Below, piece after piece: positions 1-10,561 of a stretch of 64,000 nucleotides of DNA. How positions within the stretch are numbered: the first letter of the stretch is position 1; every line of letters begins with the position of its first letter. The translations under genes were made by a program, and so were the position numbers. This stretch comes from Ustilago trichophora (Eukaryota; Basidiomycota; Ustilaginomycetes; Ustilaginales; Ustilaginaceae): the NCBI GenBank assembly GCA_900323505.1, contig OOIN01000011.1, positions 310,001-374,000 on the forward strand, read 5' to 3'. The notes under the pieces were generated by a model, which was not told the DNA's origin, did no database searches, and saw only the letters and a list, made by a program, of their open reading frames with translations.

Positions 1-44
1 CCGCTGGGCACAAAGCTAGCCCGTCATACAGGGCCAAGTGTGAC

Positions 45-1675
45 ATGTCTGTCCACCGCCATGACGATGATGTGCGGTTGGATCTGGGTGAAGGCCCTTC
101 AACCCAACCCACACTCAATGCATCAATCCGGGTCCGACCCATTACGATCCGCTTCACAGAGCCTGGCGTTCGTGATCTCCAGCTCAACTTGCACTCTCTT
201 ACATCTCTTCGGCCCGTCACCACCTCTCGGCCTCATCCTACCACGTCCAACCCCAACCTCAGCCCACCAGAGCAGCTGATATTCGACTTTGACTCGGAGC
301 AACAAGACCCGCACATCCTTACACCCCCAATACGAACCCCACAAGATGCCCAGCCCGACCCACATCTGGTCCAATCCGTCATCTCTACTTTGGCTCAGCA
401 ACACCTGATGGGAGATGAAACAGTGCACATGCTCAAGAAGCGCATGGGCCAACGCAGAGACGCAGTACGCGGGCGGAGATTGCGACTTATCCACGCCGGG
501 CGGATCTTGAGGGATGGAGTTAGACTGGTGGGCTATCTGGAGGAGTTGGATTTGCGGACGCGGGTGCAGAGTAGGCAGACGTTGCGGCATCTGGCGCTCG
601 ATGGAAGCGATCGAACGAACTCAGATTTCAGAGGCGACATACGTAGTGAAGAAGAGAGTGAGGAGGAGGATGCAGAAGACGAGGCAGAGGAGGAGGAGGC
701 GGGTGAACGAGATACCGTGGAGAAGCGTCAAATGAGCGTTCGAGAGCTGGTCGATTGGCTAGCTGCTCAGATCGATCCTGATGATGAAAAGGGAGATGTT
801 GCCGGTGAAATCCCAGGCGATCCAGGGCTTAGAGGAGCCAAGGGAAAGGGCAAGACTCGCGAACCAGCTTTCTACGACGATCTTGTGAAGGTTACCATTC
901 GTACTGCACCTACCGTCTACGTTCAATGCTCTGTTGGAGAGCCCGAATCCCAATTGTCCCCCTCCTCGCCTTCAGCAACCTTCTCTTCCGCCCCTTTGAT
1001 CGACGTACAGGACCCACCAGAACCGGGAGATTCGATCGACCCAGAACTAGACCCACTCGAAAACGACCAAAATCGAGGATTCAATCGACTCCTCAGCGCC
1101 GGCCTCTCACCCTCAGAAGTCTCCTCGATCCGCAACACATTTCGCACAACTCACCCGCTCAACACCCCGTACGACCTCATCTCGGCCCGTGAGCACGCTC
1201 AGCATCTCCTCGAGATGGAAGAATCCTGGATGGACTCTTTTCACACCACCAACAATGGAGGAGCAGCCGGAGACTTGGGAGAATTTGGCGAACCAGGAGG
1301 AAGACCAGGAGCATATGTAACGGTGATGCAGGGTCTGATGGTCGGATTCTTTATGCCTCCTTTGATTCCACTCTTTTGGTTCCGGGATAGGGCGCATCCG
1401 AGCTCTCTCCCAACTGGAGCGGCGGGTGGAGGAGGGGAGGATGGCGAAGAGGCGGATGACGAGGAGGAATGGGAGAGGGAGAGGGCAACTTTGACGCGCG
1501 AAAGCGTGTTTGGGAGTACGATGCAGGTTTCGATCCTGTTTGGATTGGTGGCCAAGTAAGTGCGAGTCCACACATTCTTGCTCTAGCCGAAAGACAAGAG
1601 AAAGGGTTGATGCTGACGTAAAGCTTCTTTGTGCAAAACAGTCTTATCATGGGCTTGTTCAGATTCATCTGGTAG
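45..1675 (+). CDS. dsc3: Dsc3-like subunit of the DSC E3 ubiquitin ligase complex
   Basis: Probable membrane subunit of the Golgi/ER DSC (Tul1-type) ubiquitin ligase, which in fission yeast cleaves SREBP and degrades membrane proteins. Two exons are inferred, 45-1555 and 1642-1675, with a GTAAGT donor and CAG acceptor; they encode 514 aa. The N-terminal part (residues ~28-180) resembles the ubiquitin-like DUF2407 fold, including RGRRLRLIHAGRILRDG. A long acidic linker follows, then the C-terminal DUF2407_C part: a first membrane segment near VMQGLMVGFFMPPLIPLFWF, a hydrophilic loop, and a second segment that the last exon completes (LIMGLFRFIW, stop). Reading through the donor would truncate that segment. 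The frame stays open upstream of the ATG at 45 to the window edge, so the true start may lie outside. It is convergent with the zinc-cluster gene. Confidence 0.82.
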
Positions 1676-1797
1676 GCCCTCTATCTTTCTCGCACACACA
1701 AAGACACGAGACGCAACGACCGGAAGAATGATGCATTGCAACCCGCAAGCCGGCAACACAAGACAACGCTTTTATCCTTCCAAACCCATCCAAATGC

Positions 1798-4700
1798 CTA
1801 CCCTCCATCGGCGCCACCAGCAGTAGCAGAGATAAAGGACATATCACTAAAGAGGGACTCGCCCAAGAACCCATCTAGCATGCCAAAGTCCCAATCGATG
1901 TCTGCTGCTGCTGCTGCACCTCCGGCCACTTCACCGGCCAATGCGGCACCCATGCCCAGTGCTGTGGATGTGGCATTGGACGAAGACGACATCGAGTCGA
2001 GGTGGACGTGCGGCACGTTTGAGTTGAGGTCTCCTTGGTAGTGGACGGGGAAGGCTGTCTGTGTTTGGGGGAGGGGATGAGCATGGTTGGCGGGGGAAGG
2101 ATTGTGAACGATTGCAGTTTGCACGCCCGAGGGGCCTGCTTGGAATTGCATCAGTTGGCGGAGGAAGTGGTGGTCGTCGCTGGTGGCATCCACTGTGTCT
2201 GTGGAATTGCCTTGTGCCGAGGAGGGCAAGGTTTGTCCAGACACGCCATGGGCTTGTGCTCCATTTGCAGACGTTGAGTCCTTCGCTGTTGTTGCATTCT
2301 CCCGATCCCTCTGCTGCGTCGCATTGCCCTTCTTCGAAAACTTCCCTTGCCGTTCTCCCACATCATTGCCATCTCTATCCCTTTTCCCATTCCGAGCAGC
2401 CCCCACACCCACCTCAGCACCGTCCTTGGCGGCCTCTTCAGCCACTTTCTTTGCCAATTTCGCATTCCATGCACTCTTGGCCTTGGCCAGCACAGTAAAC
2501 AAGAAGAAGGCATAACTGCCCGCCGCACCCCTCCTGTGCGGAGTGGCATTTCCCGCCTCCTCGCATACCTTTGCCACCTTTTCTACCATCTCAAAGGTGT
2601 ACTCTGCATCGATATCAATACCCAATTCCTCCTCCTGCTTCACCTTTGGTTGTGACTTGACCTGCAGACTGGCCGCGCCTGCCGAGGTGCTGATCAAGCC
2701 CACGATGCGTAGTGCGAAAATGGCACAATATGCGGGAGTGACAACGGTCGAATTGTGACCCCAGAACAGACCGTTGGGTACCATTGTTGCCACAAAGAGA
2801 CCCAAGTAAGCCATGCAACAGGCATAGGCATCCTTGTAAATCGGTCGCAGAACATCAAGTCCCAAATGACTGCTCTTGAGAGCGATTGTGTCGAGCAAGA
2901 GTCGTGCGTACCAGTAGTAGAGCTTCAAACGGTGGATGCGCGATAGGGTGGGTGGAAGGTCGGTATGAGGCCAGAGCTGGGATTTGCTCCCTGTGTCGTT
3001 TGTTTCGGAGGCAGTCGAAGGATCGGCAGAGGACTGTTGCGTGTTTTGTAGGGCGAGCTGATGCGAGGGTCCGGTCCAGGTAGCAAGCCATGTGTCGAGG
3101 TCGGAAGCGCAGATGCGTCTGAACAGCTCCACTTGCTTTCCGGTGCGTTCTGCGGGGAGATGGGTCACTGATGCGTCGACAAAATTTTCGAAAAGCTCGA
3201 CGTTTCTCAGCATGAGCAGTCGCAACTGCACCACAGCGACAACAGCTTTGTCCTGAGGTAGAGCGAACTTGTCCAGATGCCAATGTGCGCAGCCCATCAC
3301 GACAGGATCGTTGGCCAGTGTCGGCCTTCTGCCCATGTGCTGGCTCATACTCGTCTCGAAGAGCCAAAGGTTCAACCAGGTCCTCTCTCTGTTGCGGAGT
3401 CGGCGTGCCAGGCCAGCGTCGTCCTGGCGATTGGCCGGTCGAACAGCAATACGACTGTTCATGTCGAGCTCGGACGCGATACGAATGGCAAAGCCGACAT
3501 ACGCCCACGCTTTGTCTTCGGAGAGCGTATTCATCTGAGGATGGTACGCGGCGAGGATGATGAGCGCCTGTGGGATTTCAGCATTCCTGAACCCCTCCAT
3601 CAGAATGGTGGGCAAAAGATTGGAGCGGATATGCATCTCGAGGTCGGCTGCAATCTGGCTCGCCTCTACTCTGTACTTGGCCGCGATCCAACACGTAGAG
3701 CTGAGCAGCAAAGCCGAGCACGATCGGACGTACTCGAAGGTGTGCAGATGCGGGTCGAGCAGTGTGATCATAGGGTTGATGTGCTGCATGTACACAGCAT
3801 AGAGGCTCTCGGCTTCGGCGAGGGTGAGGTAGCCGCGGTCGATGGGGTCAAAGTGCGGCAGATTGTCCTGTTTGGTCGTGAACAGGCCAATGTCAAAGAA
3901 TGCCTTGCCGCGGCCAGGGCCGAAGCGAGAGACAGTGTTGGTGGTGTTTGAGCCTGGGTATACGCCAAAGAGGCTTGCACGACCATTCCGATCGGGCATC
4001 TCGTCTTTGGCAGCTGAAGAGGATGGATCGGCAGAAGAGCTGGCGGCTGCGGCTGCGCCATTGGTGTTGGGATGGGCAGGATCAGCTGCCTCGCTAGGAT
4101 CAGCTGAAGCTGCGGCCTTCTTGGCAGGTGCCCTGGAGCCAACATCAGCGGAAGACGAAGGATCAGATGACTCGAGGCCGGAATCACGATCGCGCGCCGA
4201 ATCACTGGCGTGGGCGAGCAGCTTGAGAGGATTCGAGAGGGTGGGCAGTCCAAGATTCTCGGGTTCATCTGGGTCATCGGAAGTGGGCGTGGCTGAAGCG
4301 ATGCTGTGCGGTGTCTGCCACGATGACGATGTGGAGCGCTGTCGAAAGGCCTCAGAAGGGCGTCGAGGGACGTTTGACGCGGCATCGCGGTACGCCGAAG
4401 TTGGTGGCCCGCGCGGCGACTGAGTAGGCGGAGACATGGCCGATGAGGAGGAAGGAGCAGACGGTCGAGCTGGCTCTGCTCCCTTCCAATATGCATCCGG
4501 CGACGAAGCTTGCTCATTGTCAGGAGCTTGAGAACGAGCTGTGCGCTTCGAGTCGACGGAAGCGCTTTTGGTAAGCGACTGCAAGCTTCCGGGGCTGCTG
4601 GCGACCTTGTTCTTGGAAAACTGCTCGAGGGCGCGGCTGAGAGAGTCGACGGTGCGTTCGAGCTTTTGAATCTTGGAGCTGTCCGACTTTCTGCCGCGTT

Positions 4701-5289
4701 TGTGACTCTTGTAGTAGCATTCCTTGCCGAGACGCTTGCATCGAACGCAAAGGTCGCCTCCAGAGCATTTGACCTTGGACAGTCGACATTCCATGCACGA
4801 GATCTTCTTTTCGCCAGCCGCACTGGCAGCGGCATCGGATGAACCATTGGCAGGCTGGTTGACATCTTCGCTGCGTTCTGAAGCGTGAGCTGGAGAGGGC
4901 CGGATGCTTGTGTCGCGTGCGGAAGGAGCAGATGGAGGCGGCAGCCTGGATGCTGAAGCATCGGCGTGGTGAGATGTTGAAGACGGAGGAGGAGGCGGTG
5001 GTGGTGGTGGTGCTGCAGCTGATGCGGGAGAGTAGCTTCGGTCTTGGTATCGGTACTGATTCTGTGGATGTGGAGCACGATGAGCGGATGCCATGTTCAT
5101 GTAGTGGCGGCTCTGAGAATGGTGATGCTGCGCTGGGTCATGCTGCAGGTGGTGGGGGTGATGGTGAGACGCAGGATGATGCTGTGAGTCCAGCGGGTAA
5201 TAGCTGGGTTGAGGAGATGGCGAAGACTCTGCTGCTGCTGCCAAATGGTAGAGCGCATCATGATATGATTCGGGCTTTGGCGAGACCAT
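1798..5289 (-). CDS. Zn2Cys6 fungal transcription factor
   Basis: Nuclear DNA-binding regulator of 1163 aa. The zinc cluster lies at residues ~165-191 with spacing C-x2-C-x6-C-x5-C-x2-C-x6-C, followed by a basic linker (KSHKRGRK) and a short leucine-heptad dimerisation helix (~205-228). The central part (~450-850) looks like the fungal-specific middle homology region, with the stretch LRNRERTWLNLWLFE. The C-terminus is hydrophobic and acidic (DWDFGMLDGFLGESLF), like an activation domain. The N-terminus is rich in His, Pro and Ser, with a run of about ten prolines. The first ATG of the frame is at 5289; the frame continues upstream to 5445 only through a TTG. The target pathway cannot be told from sequence. 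It is divergent from swd2. Confidence 0.85.
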   Translation of the reverse strand: MVSPKPESYHDALYHLAAAAESSPSPQPSYYPLDSQHHPASHHHPHHLQHDPAQHHHSQSRHYMNMASAHRAPHPQNQYRYQDRSYSPASAAAPPPPPPPPPSSTSHHADASASRLPPPSAPSARDTSIRPSPAHASERSEDVNQPANGSSDAAASAAGEKKISCMECRLSKVKCSGGDLCVRCKRLGKECYYKSHKRGRKSDSSKIQKLERTVDSLSRALEQFSKNKVASSPGSLQSLTKSASVDSKRTARSQAPDNEQASSPDAYWKGAEPARPSAPSSSSAMSPPTQSPRGPPTSAYRDAASNVPRRPSEAFRQRSTSSSWQTPHSIASATPTSDDPDEPENLGLPTLSNPLKLLAHASDSARDRDSGLESSDPSSSADVGSRAPAKKAAASADPSEAADPAHPNTNGAAAAASSSADPSSSAAKDEMPDRNGRASLFGVYPGSNTTNTVSRFGPGRGKAFFDIGLFTTKQDNLPHFDPIDRGYLTLAEAESLYAVYMQHINPMITLLDPHLHTFEYVRSCSALLLSSTCWIAAKYRVEASQIAADLEMHIRSNLLPTILMEGFRNAEIPQALIILAAYHPQMNTLSEDKAWAYVGFAIRIASELDMNSRIAVRPANRQDDAGLARRLRNRERTWLNLWLFETSMSQHMGRRPTLANDPVVMGCAHWHLDKFALPQDKAVVAVVQLRLLMLRNVELFENFVDASVTHLPAERTGKQVELFRRICASDLDTWLATWTGPSHQLALQNTQQSSADPSTASETNDTGSKSQLWPHTDLPPTLSRIHRLKLYYWYARLLLDTIALKSSHLGLDVLRPIYKDAYACCMAYLGLFVATMVPNGLFWGHNSTVVTPAYCAIFALRIVGLISTSAGAASLQVKSQPKVKQEEELGIDIDAEYTFEMVEKVAKVCEEAGNATPHRRGAAGSYAFFLFTVLAKAKSAWNAKLAKKVAEEAAKDGAEVGVGAARNGKRDRDGNDVGERQGKFSKKGNATQQRDRENATTAKDSTSANGAQAHGVSGQTLPSSAQGNSTDTVDATSDDHHFLRQLMQFQAGPSGVQTAIVHNPSPANHAHPLPQTQTAFPVHYQGDLNSNVPHVHLDSMSSSSNATSTALGMGAALAGEVAGGAAAAADIDWDFGMLDGFLGESLFSDMSFISATAGGADGG

Positions 5290-6160
5290 GATGGTGTTGC
5301 TAGACGTAGTGATGGTTGAAGTTGGAGCGTGTCTGTGTCCGGGTAGATTTCCGCAAAACAACCGGTGAGCTACGACAGAAGCCGTGATGTTAGCTGTGGA
5401 CTGTCGCTGGCGTGATGAAGGTGGGATGAAGATGACGCTTGACAACAGGTTGCAAATTGCAGGCTTGTCACAATCGCATGCCTGTACGACGAGACGAGAT
5501 GATGCACCGCAAGCTCACGCTGATTAAAAGGAGGGATGTGTGGAGTGGCGTGGTGAAGGTGGGATGGAGAGGATGGTAGACGACAAGAAAAGCCGAAAGG
5601 CCAAACTGTGCGCATGTTCATGTGGGTGTATGAATGTGGATGAGGATGAGGATGAGAAAGAGGTCAACGGAAGAAAGTGACTGCAGCTGGCAAAAAAAAA
5701 AAACAAACAAAAATAAAGGGCAAAAAGGGTCCACAGACAATAAGTTGTTGCAGAGAGTTGCTTGGCCTAGCCGAAGACTAAGCGTCTTCACTGCAGTGCC
5801 GCATCTCCAATCCACCTTCAGCACCACCGAGTCTTGCTCGCGACGAGAGACAATCCCAATACAGTAATGACGTTCAAGTGATGGCAGAGTCTTGTGTATT
5901 GGATTGAAGCGCTTCTGCAGTCGTTTGGTGCGAATGAGGCTCCGCTTCGGGCATTTGGATCGCCGAATGGCGCGCGTTTCCCCATAAATTTTGGCTTTCT
6001 GCACAGAGTCAGAGTCGATGTAACAGCCTCGACGCGAGCGCACGCGCTTGCGCTTTGCTTGGTCTTCGGAAGACGGAGACTTGCACGATTCTTCGCTGTC
6101 GACACCATCAACTCCACTTGTTAGTCCAAGCCTTACCCTGCAAGCAAGGTCGCTATTATC
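5290..6160. other. divergent promoter region
   Basis: About 870 bases between the zinc-cluster regulator (leftward) and swd2 (rightward). It holds pyrimidine-rich leader-like sequence on both strands and an A-rich run near 5692-5717. I see no coding exon or RNA gene in it. Confidence 0.6.
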
Positions 6161-7450
6161 ATGGCAGCATCGGCAGCCTCGGCGTCGTCCTCGATTGCGG
6201 CTGCAACCTCATCCAGCTCGGCCGCAGCTGGGCCCTCGTCATCCAGTGCCGACATCAAGAAGCTTCCCATCACCCCGAACCTCATCTCGGCCTTCAAACC
6301 CGCCAAAGTGTTTACGCAATACGTCTCCAAGGGCACATCCATCACTTCGGCTTCGTTCGACGATGAAGGTTACCAATGCATCACATCAGGCGAAGACGAC
6401 TGGATGCACATCTACGACGTTCGTTCTGGCACCCGCCAAGCCAAGATGCCTTCGCTCAAGTATGGTGTCCATCTGGCGCGCTTCACACATAACAAGAGCA
6501 ACATCGTCTATGCATCGACAAAGGAAAACAACGCCATCCGATACATCAGTCTCAAGACCAAGGCGTACATTCGCTACTTTGAGGGACACGAGAACAAGGT
6601 GGTGACGCTACAGATGAGCCCGCAGAACGATACGTTTCTGTCGGGAAGCGTGGATGAAGCGGTGAGGTTGTGGGATTTGCGCTCGCAAAAGTCACAGGGT
6701 CACATGAACCTACATGGACATCCGGTGGTGGCGTATGATCCAACGGGTAAGGTGTTTGCAGTGGCGATCAACGAGAGATCAGCAGTGTTGCTGTACGACA
6801 TTCGCAAGTTCGACCAGATGCCTTTCTTGGTAGTGCATCTGGATGACTCGGCGGCGCTCTCAAAGGTGTCGATGCCACCAAGAATCCCGATCATCACCTC
6901 GCTCACATTCACCAGCGACAGCCAGTACCTACTGCTAGGCACATCGGGAGATGTGCATTACGTGATAGACACTTTCTCAGAAGGCGGACAGGTGGTAGCA
7001 AGACTCATCGGGCATGAAGGATTGGAGAAGGCAACGGGGCAATCGATAGGTATGGTGGCCGAAGCCGGGATCAGTGGACAGGAAGTATGCTGGACACCAG
7101 ATGGGAAATGGGTACTGTCTGGCTCGGCGGATGGGTCGGTGCTCTTCTGGTACATCGACTTGGAAGAGGCCAAACGCAACGAGTTTAGAAATCTGAGACC
7201 ACGCTACAAGCAGACGGGACACGATGGTGCGAGCCGCGTTCTGGCGTTCAACCCAAGACATGCGCGTAAGTATACGGCGAAAGAAGCATCCACACAAAGC
7301 AGAACTTTGTATCTTTTGATGGGCTCGACGCTGACCCCTTTTCTCACCTCACCTCACCTCACCTCGCATCCTTTGCACACTACAGAATTCATCAGCGCAG
7401 GCGCCGAAGTAGCATTCTGGCTACCAGATCTGCCAGAAGATGACATGTAG
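6161..7450 (+). CDS. swd2: Swd2/WDR82-like WD40 protein
   Basis: WD40 propeller protein related to Swd2/WDR82, a shared subunit of the COMPASS (Set1) H3K4 methyltransferase and of cleavage/polyadenylation machinery. An Ala/Ser-rich N-terminus of ~45 residues precedes the repeats; family-typical blocks include SASFDDEGYQCITSGEDD, FLSGSVDEAVRLWDLRS and LYDIRKFDQMPF. Two exons are inferred: 6161-7265 and 7386-7450. The 120-base intron is a multiple of three and has no in-frame stop, so the frame reads through it. Removing it joins FNPRHA to QFISAGAEVAFWLP, restoring the expected last blade and giving 389 aa. The start is the first ATG. Confidence 0.88.
   Translation: MAASAASASSSIAAATSSSSAAAGPSSSSADIKKLPITPNLISAFKPAKVFTQYVSKGTSITSASFDDEGYQCITSGEDDWMHIYDVRSGTRQAKMPSLKYGVHLARFTHNKSNIVYASTKENNAIRYISLKTKAYIRYFEGHENKVVTLQMSPQNDTFLSGSVDEAVRLWDLRSQKSQGHMNLHGHPVVAYDPTGKVFAVAINERSAVLLYDIRKFDQMPFLVVHLDDSAALSKVSMPPRIPIITSLTFTSDSQYLLLGTSGDVHYVIDTFSEGGQVVARLIGHEGLEKATGQSIGMVAEAGISGQEVCWTPDGKWVLSGSADGSVLFWYIDLEEAKRNEFRNLRPRYKQTGHDGASRVLAFNPRHARKYTAKEASTQSRTLYLLMGSTLTPFLTSPHLTSHPLHTTEFISAGAEVAFWLPDLPEDDM
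7344..7365 (+). repeat. (TCACC)4 tandem repeat inside the swd2 intron
   Basis: Four tandem TCACC units lie in the 3' part of the inferred swd2 intron, about 20-40 bases upstream of the acceptor. Each unit offers a CTCAC branch-point-like word. No coding role is expected. Confidence 0.7.
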
Positions 7451-8471
7451 CCTCTACAGGCAATTTCAATGCGATGGACGCCAAACCAACATGCCCGTAT
7501 GCGTTCATGATGGTTGGCAATGAGTCATGGGAGCATGGTCTGCAAGCAGTTGAATTTTTTGATGTGTTAGACCTAGGACAAAAACATCTCGATCAAAATC
7601 GGAAGGAGTTGGCCCGTGTCATCAAGGGATAGGGTTGGCCGAACGAGCAGTTCGCAATTCAGACTCAGGAGGGGAAAGTAGCTTTGCTTGGCTTCCGACC
7701 CCGGTGCCGAGTTGCATGCTGGCTCGTATTGACAGAAGACGCAAAACATTTTGCTGGCCTCTCGTGAACATGCTATAGCTTTACCATCTGGGTTTCTGTC
7801 TGGTGGAGCGATAGTGGCTACATCTTGGGAGGGGCAGAAGGGTCATCCTCAGGGTTGCAAAAGGCGCAAGTGGCGGCCTCTTTCAGATTTTGCTTTTTTT
7901 TTTTTTTAAAGTTTTCTTCTTCTTGGGGTTCGTGAATCAGTGAATGTCTCATTTTTTCCCTTTTGGTTCTGGCTCAAGTTAAGGGCGAGAGAAGAGTGTA
8001 CGCCGCCGCCGCCGCCGCTACTGCTGTTGCTGCACGTTGGGCCGTCCGTGCATGGTTGATTCAAGGCAAAATATATGGGAATCGCCTCTTCTTCCCACGC
8101 CGCAGAACTGTCTTTGGATCCAAGCAGATGTGCCTTTTTATTCCCCACTTTGAGGCAGAAACAGTCGTGCGTGCGTGTGTCGCTGTGGGAACCCTTATTC
8201 ATAACAGAATTGGACAAAGTCGTGATGGAACCACCGCCATCTTCTTGCTGTTAACTCCTCACTCCATCCTTCCTCCTTCAGTTCCGTACTCAGCAGACGT
8301 TCTTGTCGACGATCACACGCTCTTTGCTTGCTCAGACGATAGCTGATATACACGTCTAGTCAATCGACTGGTATCGCGCCACCCAACAGCTACCACTTCT
8401 TCACGTTTTCTTGACGACACCAATCTCGATTCCTTCAGGAGCGCAGGTTAGCTCCAAAAGTACCCTCCATC
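7451..8471. other. intergenic, swd2 3' region and desaturase promoter
   Basis: About 1 kb between two rightward genes. It holds a T tract near 7896-7908, a short GCC-repeat near 8002-8017 and a pyrimidine-rich leader just before the desaturase ATG. No supported gene or RNA was seen. Confidence 0.6.
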
Positions 8472-9956
8472 ATGCTTTCTGCCCTCACTACACGCGCTGG
8501 TCGCGTTATGAACTCGACCATTCACGTCGACTGGTCTCTGTACGGCGGTGCCGAGTCCACCTCCCCGCCCTCCTCCTCCTCCTCCTCCTCCTCCTCTCAG
8601 TCCACCACCTCTGCATCGTCCCCTAGCGCATCGTCCCCACGCACAAATCGCCCACCTCTGCGCTCCGAAGAGTCCACTTTCTCCTACATCTCCTCTTCGT
8701 CCTCATCCACGCGCAATTCGCGTTCGTCTTCACCCAATTTTTCGTCCCTCGGCGACTCTTCTACCTCTTTCACCTCCGATGATTCCGACGCCGCTGATGA
8801 GGACGAGCCTAACAAATTCGCTACAACGCAGCAGGATGAGCTTGACGATGCGCCTCTTCCCCAAGTTTCTCGAACCGAGCCTAGCCACACCATTCTTTCC
8901 AGCTCTAGCACAAAGCGAAGTGCCAACGCCGTAGATGGCAAGGCGTGGCTGCCCAACATTGTCCCCGTTGATACTCAGTCTCAGGACTTCCTCTGGATGC
9001 ATACGGAAGAACCGCATCGCTCTCGAAGAATGGCCATCTTGAAGGCTCACCCCGAAGTGAAACGACTCATGGGCTACGAGCCGCTCACAAAGTATGTTTC
9101 TTTCGGCGTGCTTGCTCTTCAACTCTACCTCGCCGTCTACTTGTCAAAGTACACCTCCCTCCACCCCTTCTCCTGGCAATTCCTCCTCGTCGCCTATGCA
9201 ATCGGCGGCACCGCCAACCAAAACACTTTTCTCGCCATCCACGAAATCACCCACAACCTCGCCTTCCGCGGCCTCCGCGCCAACCGCCTCTGGGCAATCC
9301 TAGTCAACGCATCCATCGGCGTCCCCTACGCAATGGCTTTCAAACCGTACCATCTCGAGCATCACAAGTACCTTGGCGAGGACGGAACCGACACCGATCT
9401 CCCCACCAAATTCGAGAGCATCGTTTTGAAGAACGTTCTTGGTAAAGCATTCTTTGCCACCTTCCAGATCTTCTTCTACGCTCTTCGACCTGGGTTTGTT
9501 CGAGCACAGAAACCTACAGTATGGCACGGGCTGAATCTGGCTTTCATCCTATCGTTCGACTCGGCGCTGGTGTACTACTGCGGATGGAACGCACTGCTTT
9601 ACCTCCTGCTATCCTCGTTCTTTGCCGGAAGCCTCCATCCATGTGCCGCACACTTTATCGCAGAACATTACATGTTCGCAGGCATTCAACAGGAAACTTG
9701 GTCCTACTACGGCCCACTCAACATCCTAGCTTACAACGTTGGATATCATAACGAGCATCACGATTTCCCCAGTGTGCCATGGACAAGGTTGCCCGAGTTG
9801 CGCAAGATGGCACCAGAGTTTTACGACTGTCTGCCCCAGCATACGAGCTGGCCTATGGTGACGGTTAGGTTTATCTTGGGCCAAGACTCGGGTCTCTGGG
9901 CTAGGGTGAAGAGGCTGAATCGAGATGCGATCAGAGCTGGGGTGAAAAACGAGTAG
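8472..9956 (+). CDS. DES1: sphingolipid (dihydroceramide) delta-4 desaturase
   Basis: ER membrane di-iron enzyme that inserts the delta-4 double bond into the ceramide long-chain base. The three histidine boxes are visible: HEITH at 257-261, HLEHH at 294-298 followed by GEDGTDTDLP, and HNEHH at 426-430 followed by DFPSVPWTRLPELRKMAPE, the desaturase signature of this family. Hydrophobic segments surround the boxes (for example ~210-245 and ~345-395). The conserved family start (DFLWMHTEEPHRSRRMAIL) begins only at about residue 175. Before it lies a Ser-rich, later acidic extension of ~170 residues, which is long for a family usually near 320-420 aa. Single exon; the ATG is the first in frame. 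Confidence 0.93.
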   Translation: MLSALTTRAGRVMNSTIHVDWSLYGGAESTSPPSSSSSSSSSQSTTSASSPSASSPRTNRPPLRSEESTFSYISSSSSSTRNSRSSSPNFSSLGDSSTSFTSDDSDAADEDEPNKFATTQQDELDDAPLPQVSRTEPSHTILSSSSTKRSANAVDGKAWLPNIVPVDTQSQDFLWMHTEEPHRSRRMAILKAHPEVKRLMGYEPLTKYVSFGVLALQLYLAVYLSKYTSLHPFSWQFLLVAYAIGGTANQNTFLAIHEITHNLAFRGLRANRLWAILVNASIGVPYAMAFKPYHLEHHKYLGEDGTDTDLPTKFESIVLKNVLGKAFFATFQIFFYALRPGFVRAQKPTVWHGLNLAFILSFDSALVYYCGWNALLYLLLSSFFAGSLHPCAAHFIAEHYMFAGIQQETWSYYGPLNILAYNVGYHNEHHDFPSVPWTRLPELRKMAPEFYDCLPQHTSWPMVTVRFILGQDSGLWARVKRLNRDAIRAGVKNE

Positions 9957-10561
9957 ATCAGGGGAGATGAAAAGCAAAAGTGATGCGCATCGCTTTCTTG
10001 TTTGTCATATAGTTATATTTGTTGGGTCTCGAATGTCACGTCTTTCTTGTTCGGCATCCATCTGATGTGGTTTTTGTGAAGCTCTGGCGTTGTGTGTTGA
10101 GATGTGAAGGTCAAGTGAATCGCGAGCATCTTGTCAACATGGAACAGGAGAAGCCTTTCTCTAGCGGTCCATGGAGTTTGACCGGCTCGGCTATATGAAG
10201 GGCAGAATTCGGAATACACACAATGCAGAAACATTGCATGCGGACCAAATACCACAAGAGATGATAACCTATCCATAAAGTATTCAAATTCATCCAGGAA
10301 CGACTGAAACGAGACACAGAGGAGAAGGGGTTCAAAAAGGGAAAAGGTTTTGTTCATATCCATACATTCTCCCATTTCACCGCCGCCGGGTCTGTGCGAT
10401 GTTGGGAGAGAGGAAGAATCTTACAAGTGGTAAAAGGAAGGGGGAAAATTGTATGAAGCAGAATGTGAATGGTCCAGAGCTGGGGAAGAGGGGGGGAACA
10501 AAAGTAAAAGAGCGTGTGTTTGGGTTTGTGATTTGTCGAGTGGGTGAGGTATCATTGATGC
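9957..10561. other. intergenic between convergent genes
   Basis: About 600 bases at the 3' ends of the desaturase and the secreted-protein gene. AT-rich words typical of 3' ends occur near 10005-10020. No gene is supported. Confidence 0.55.
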
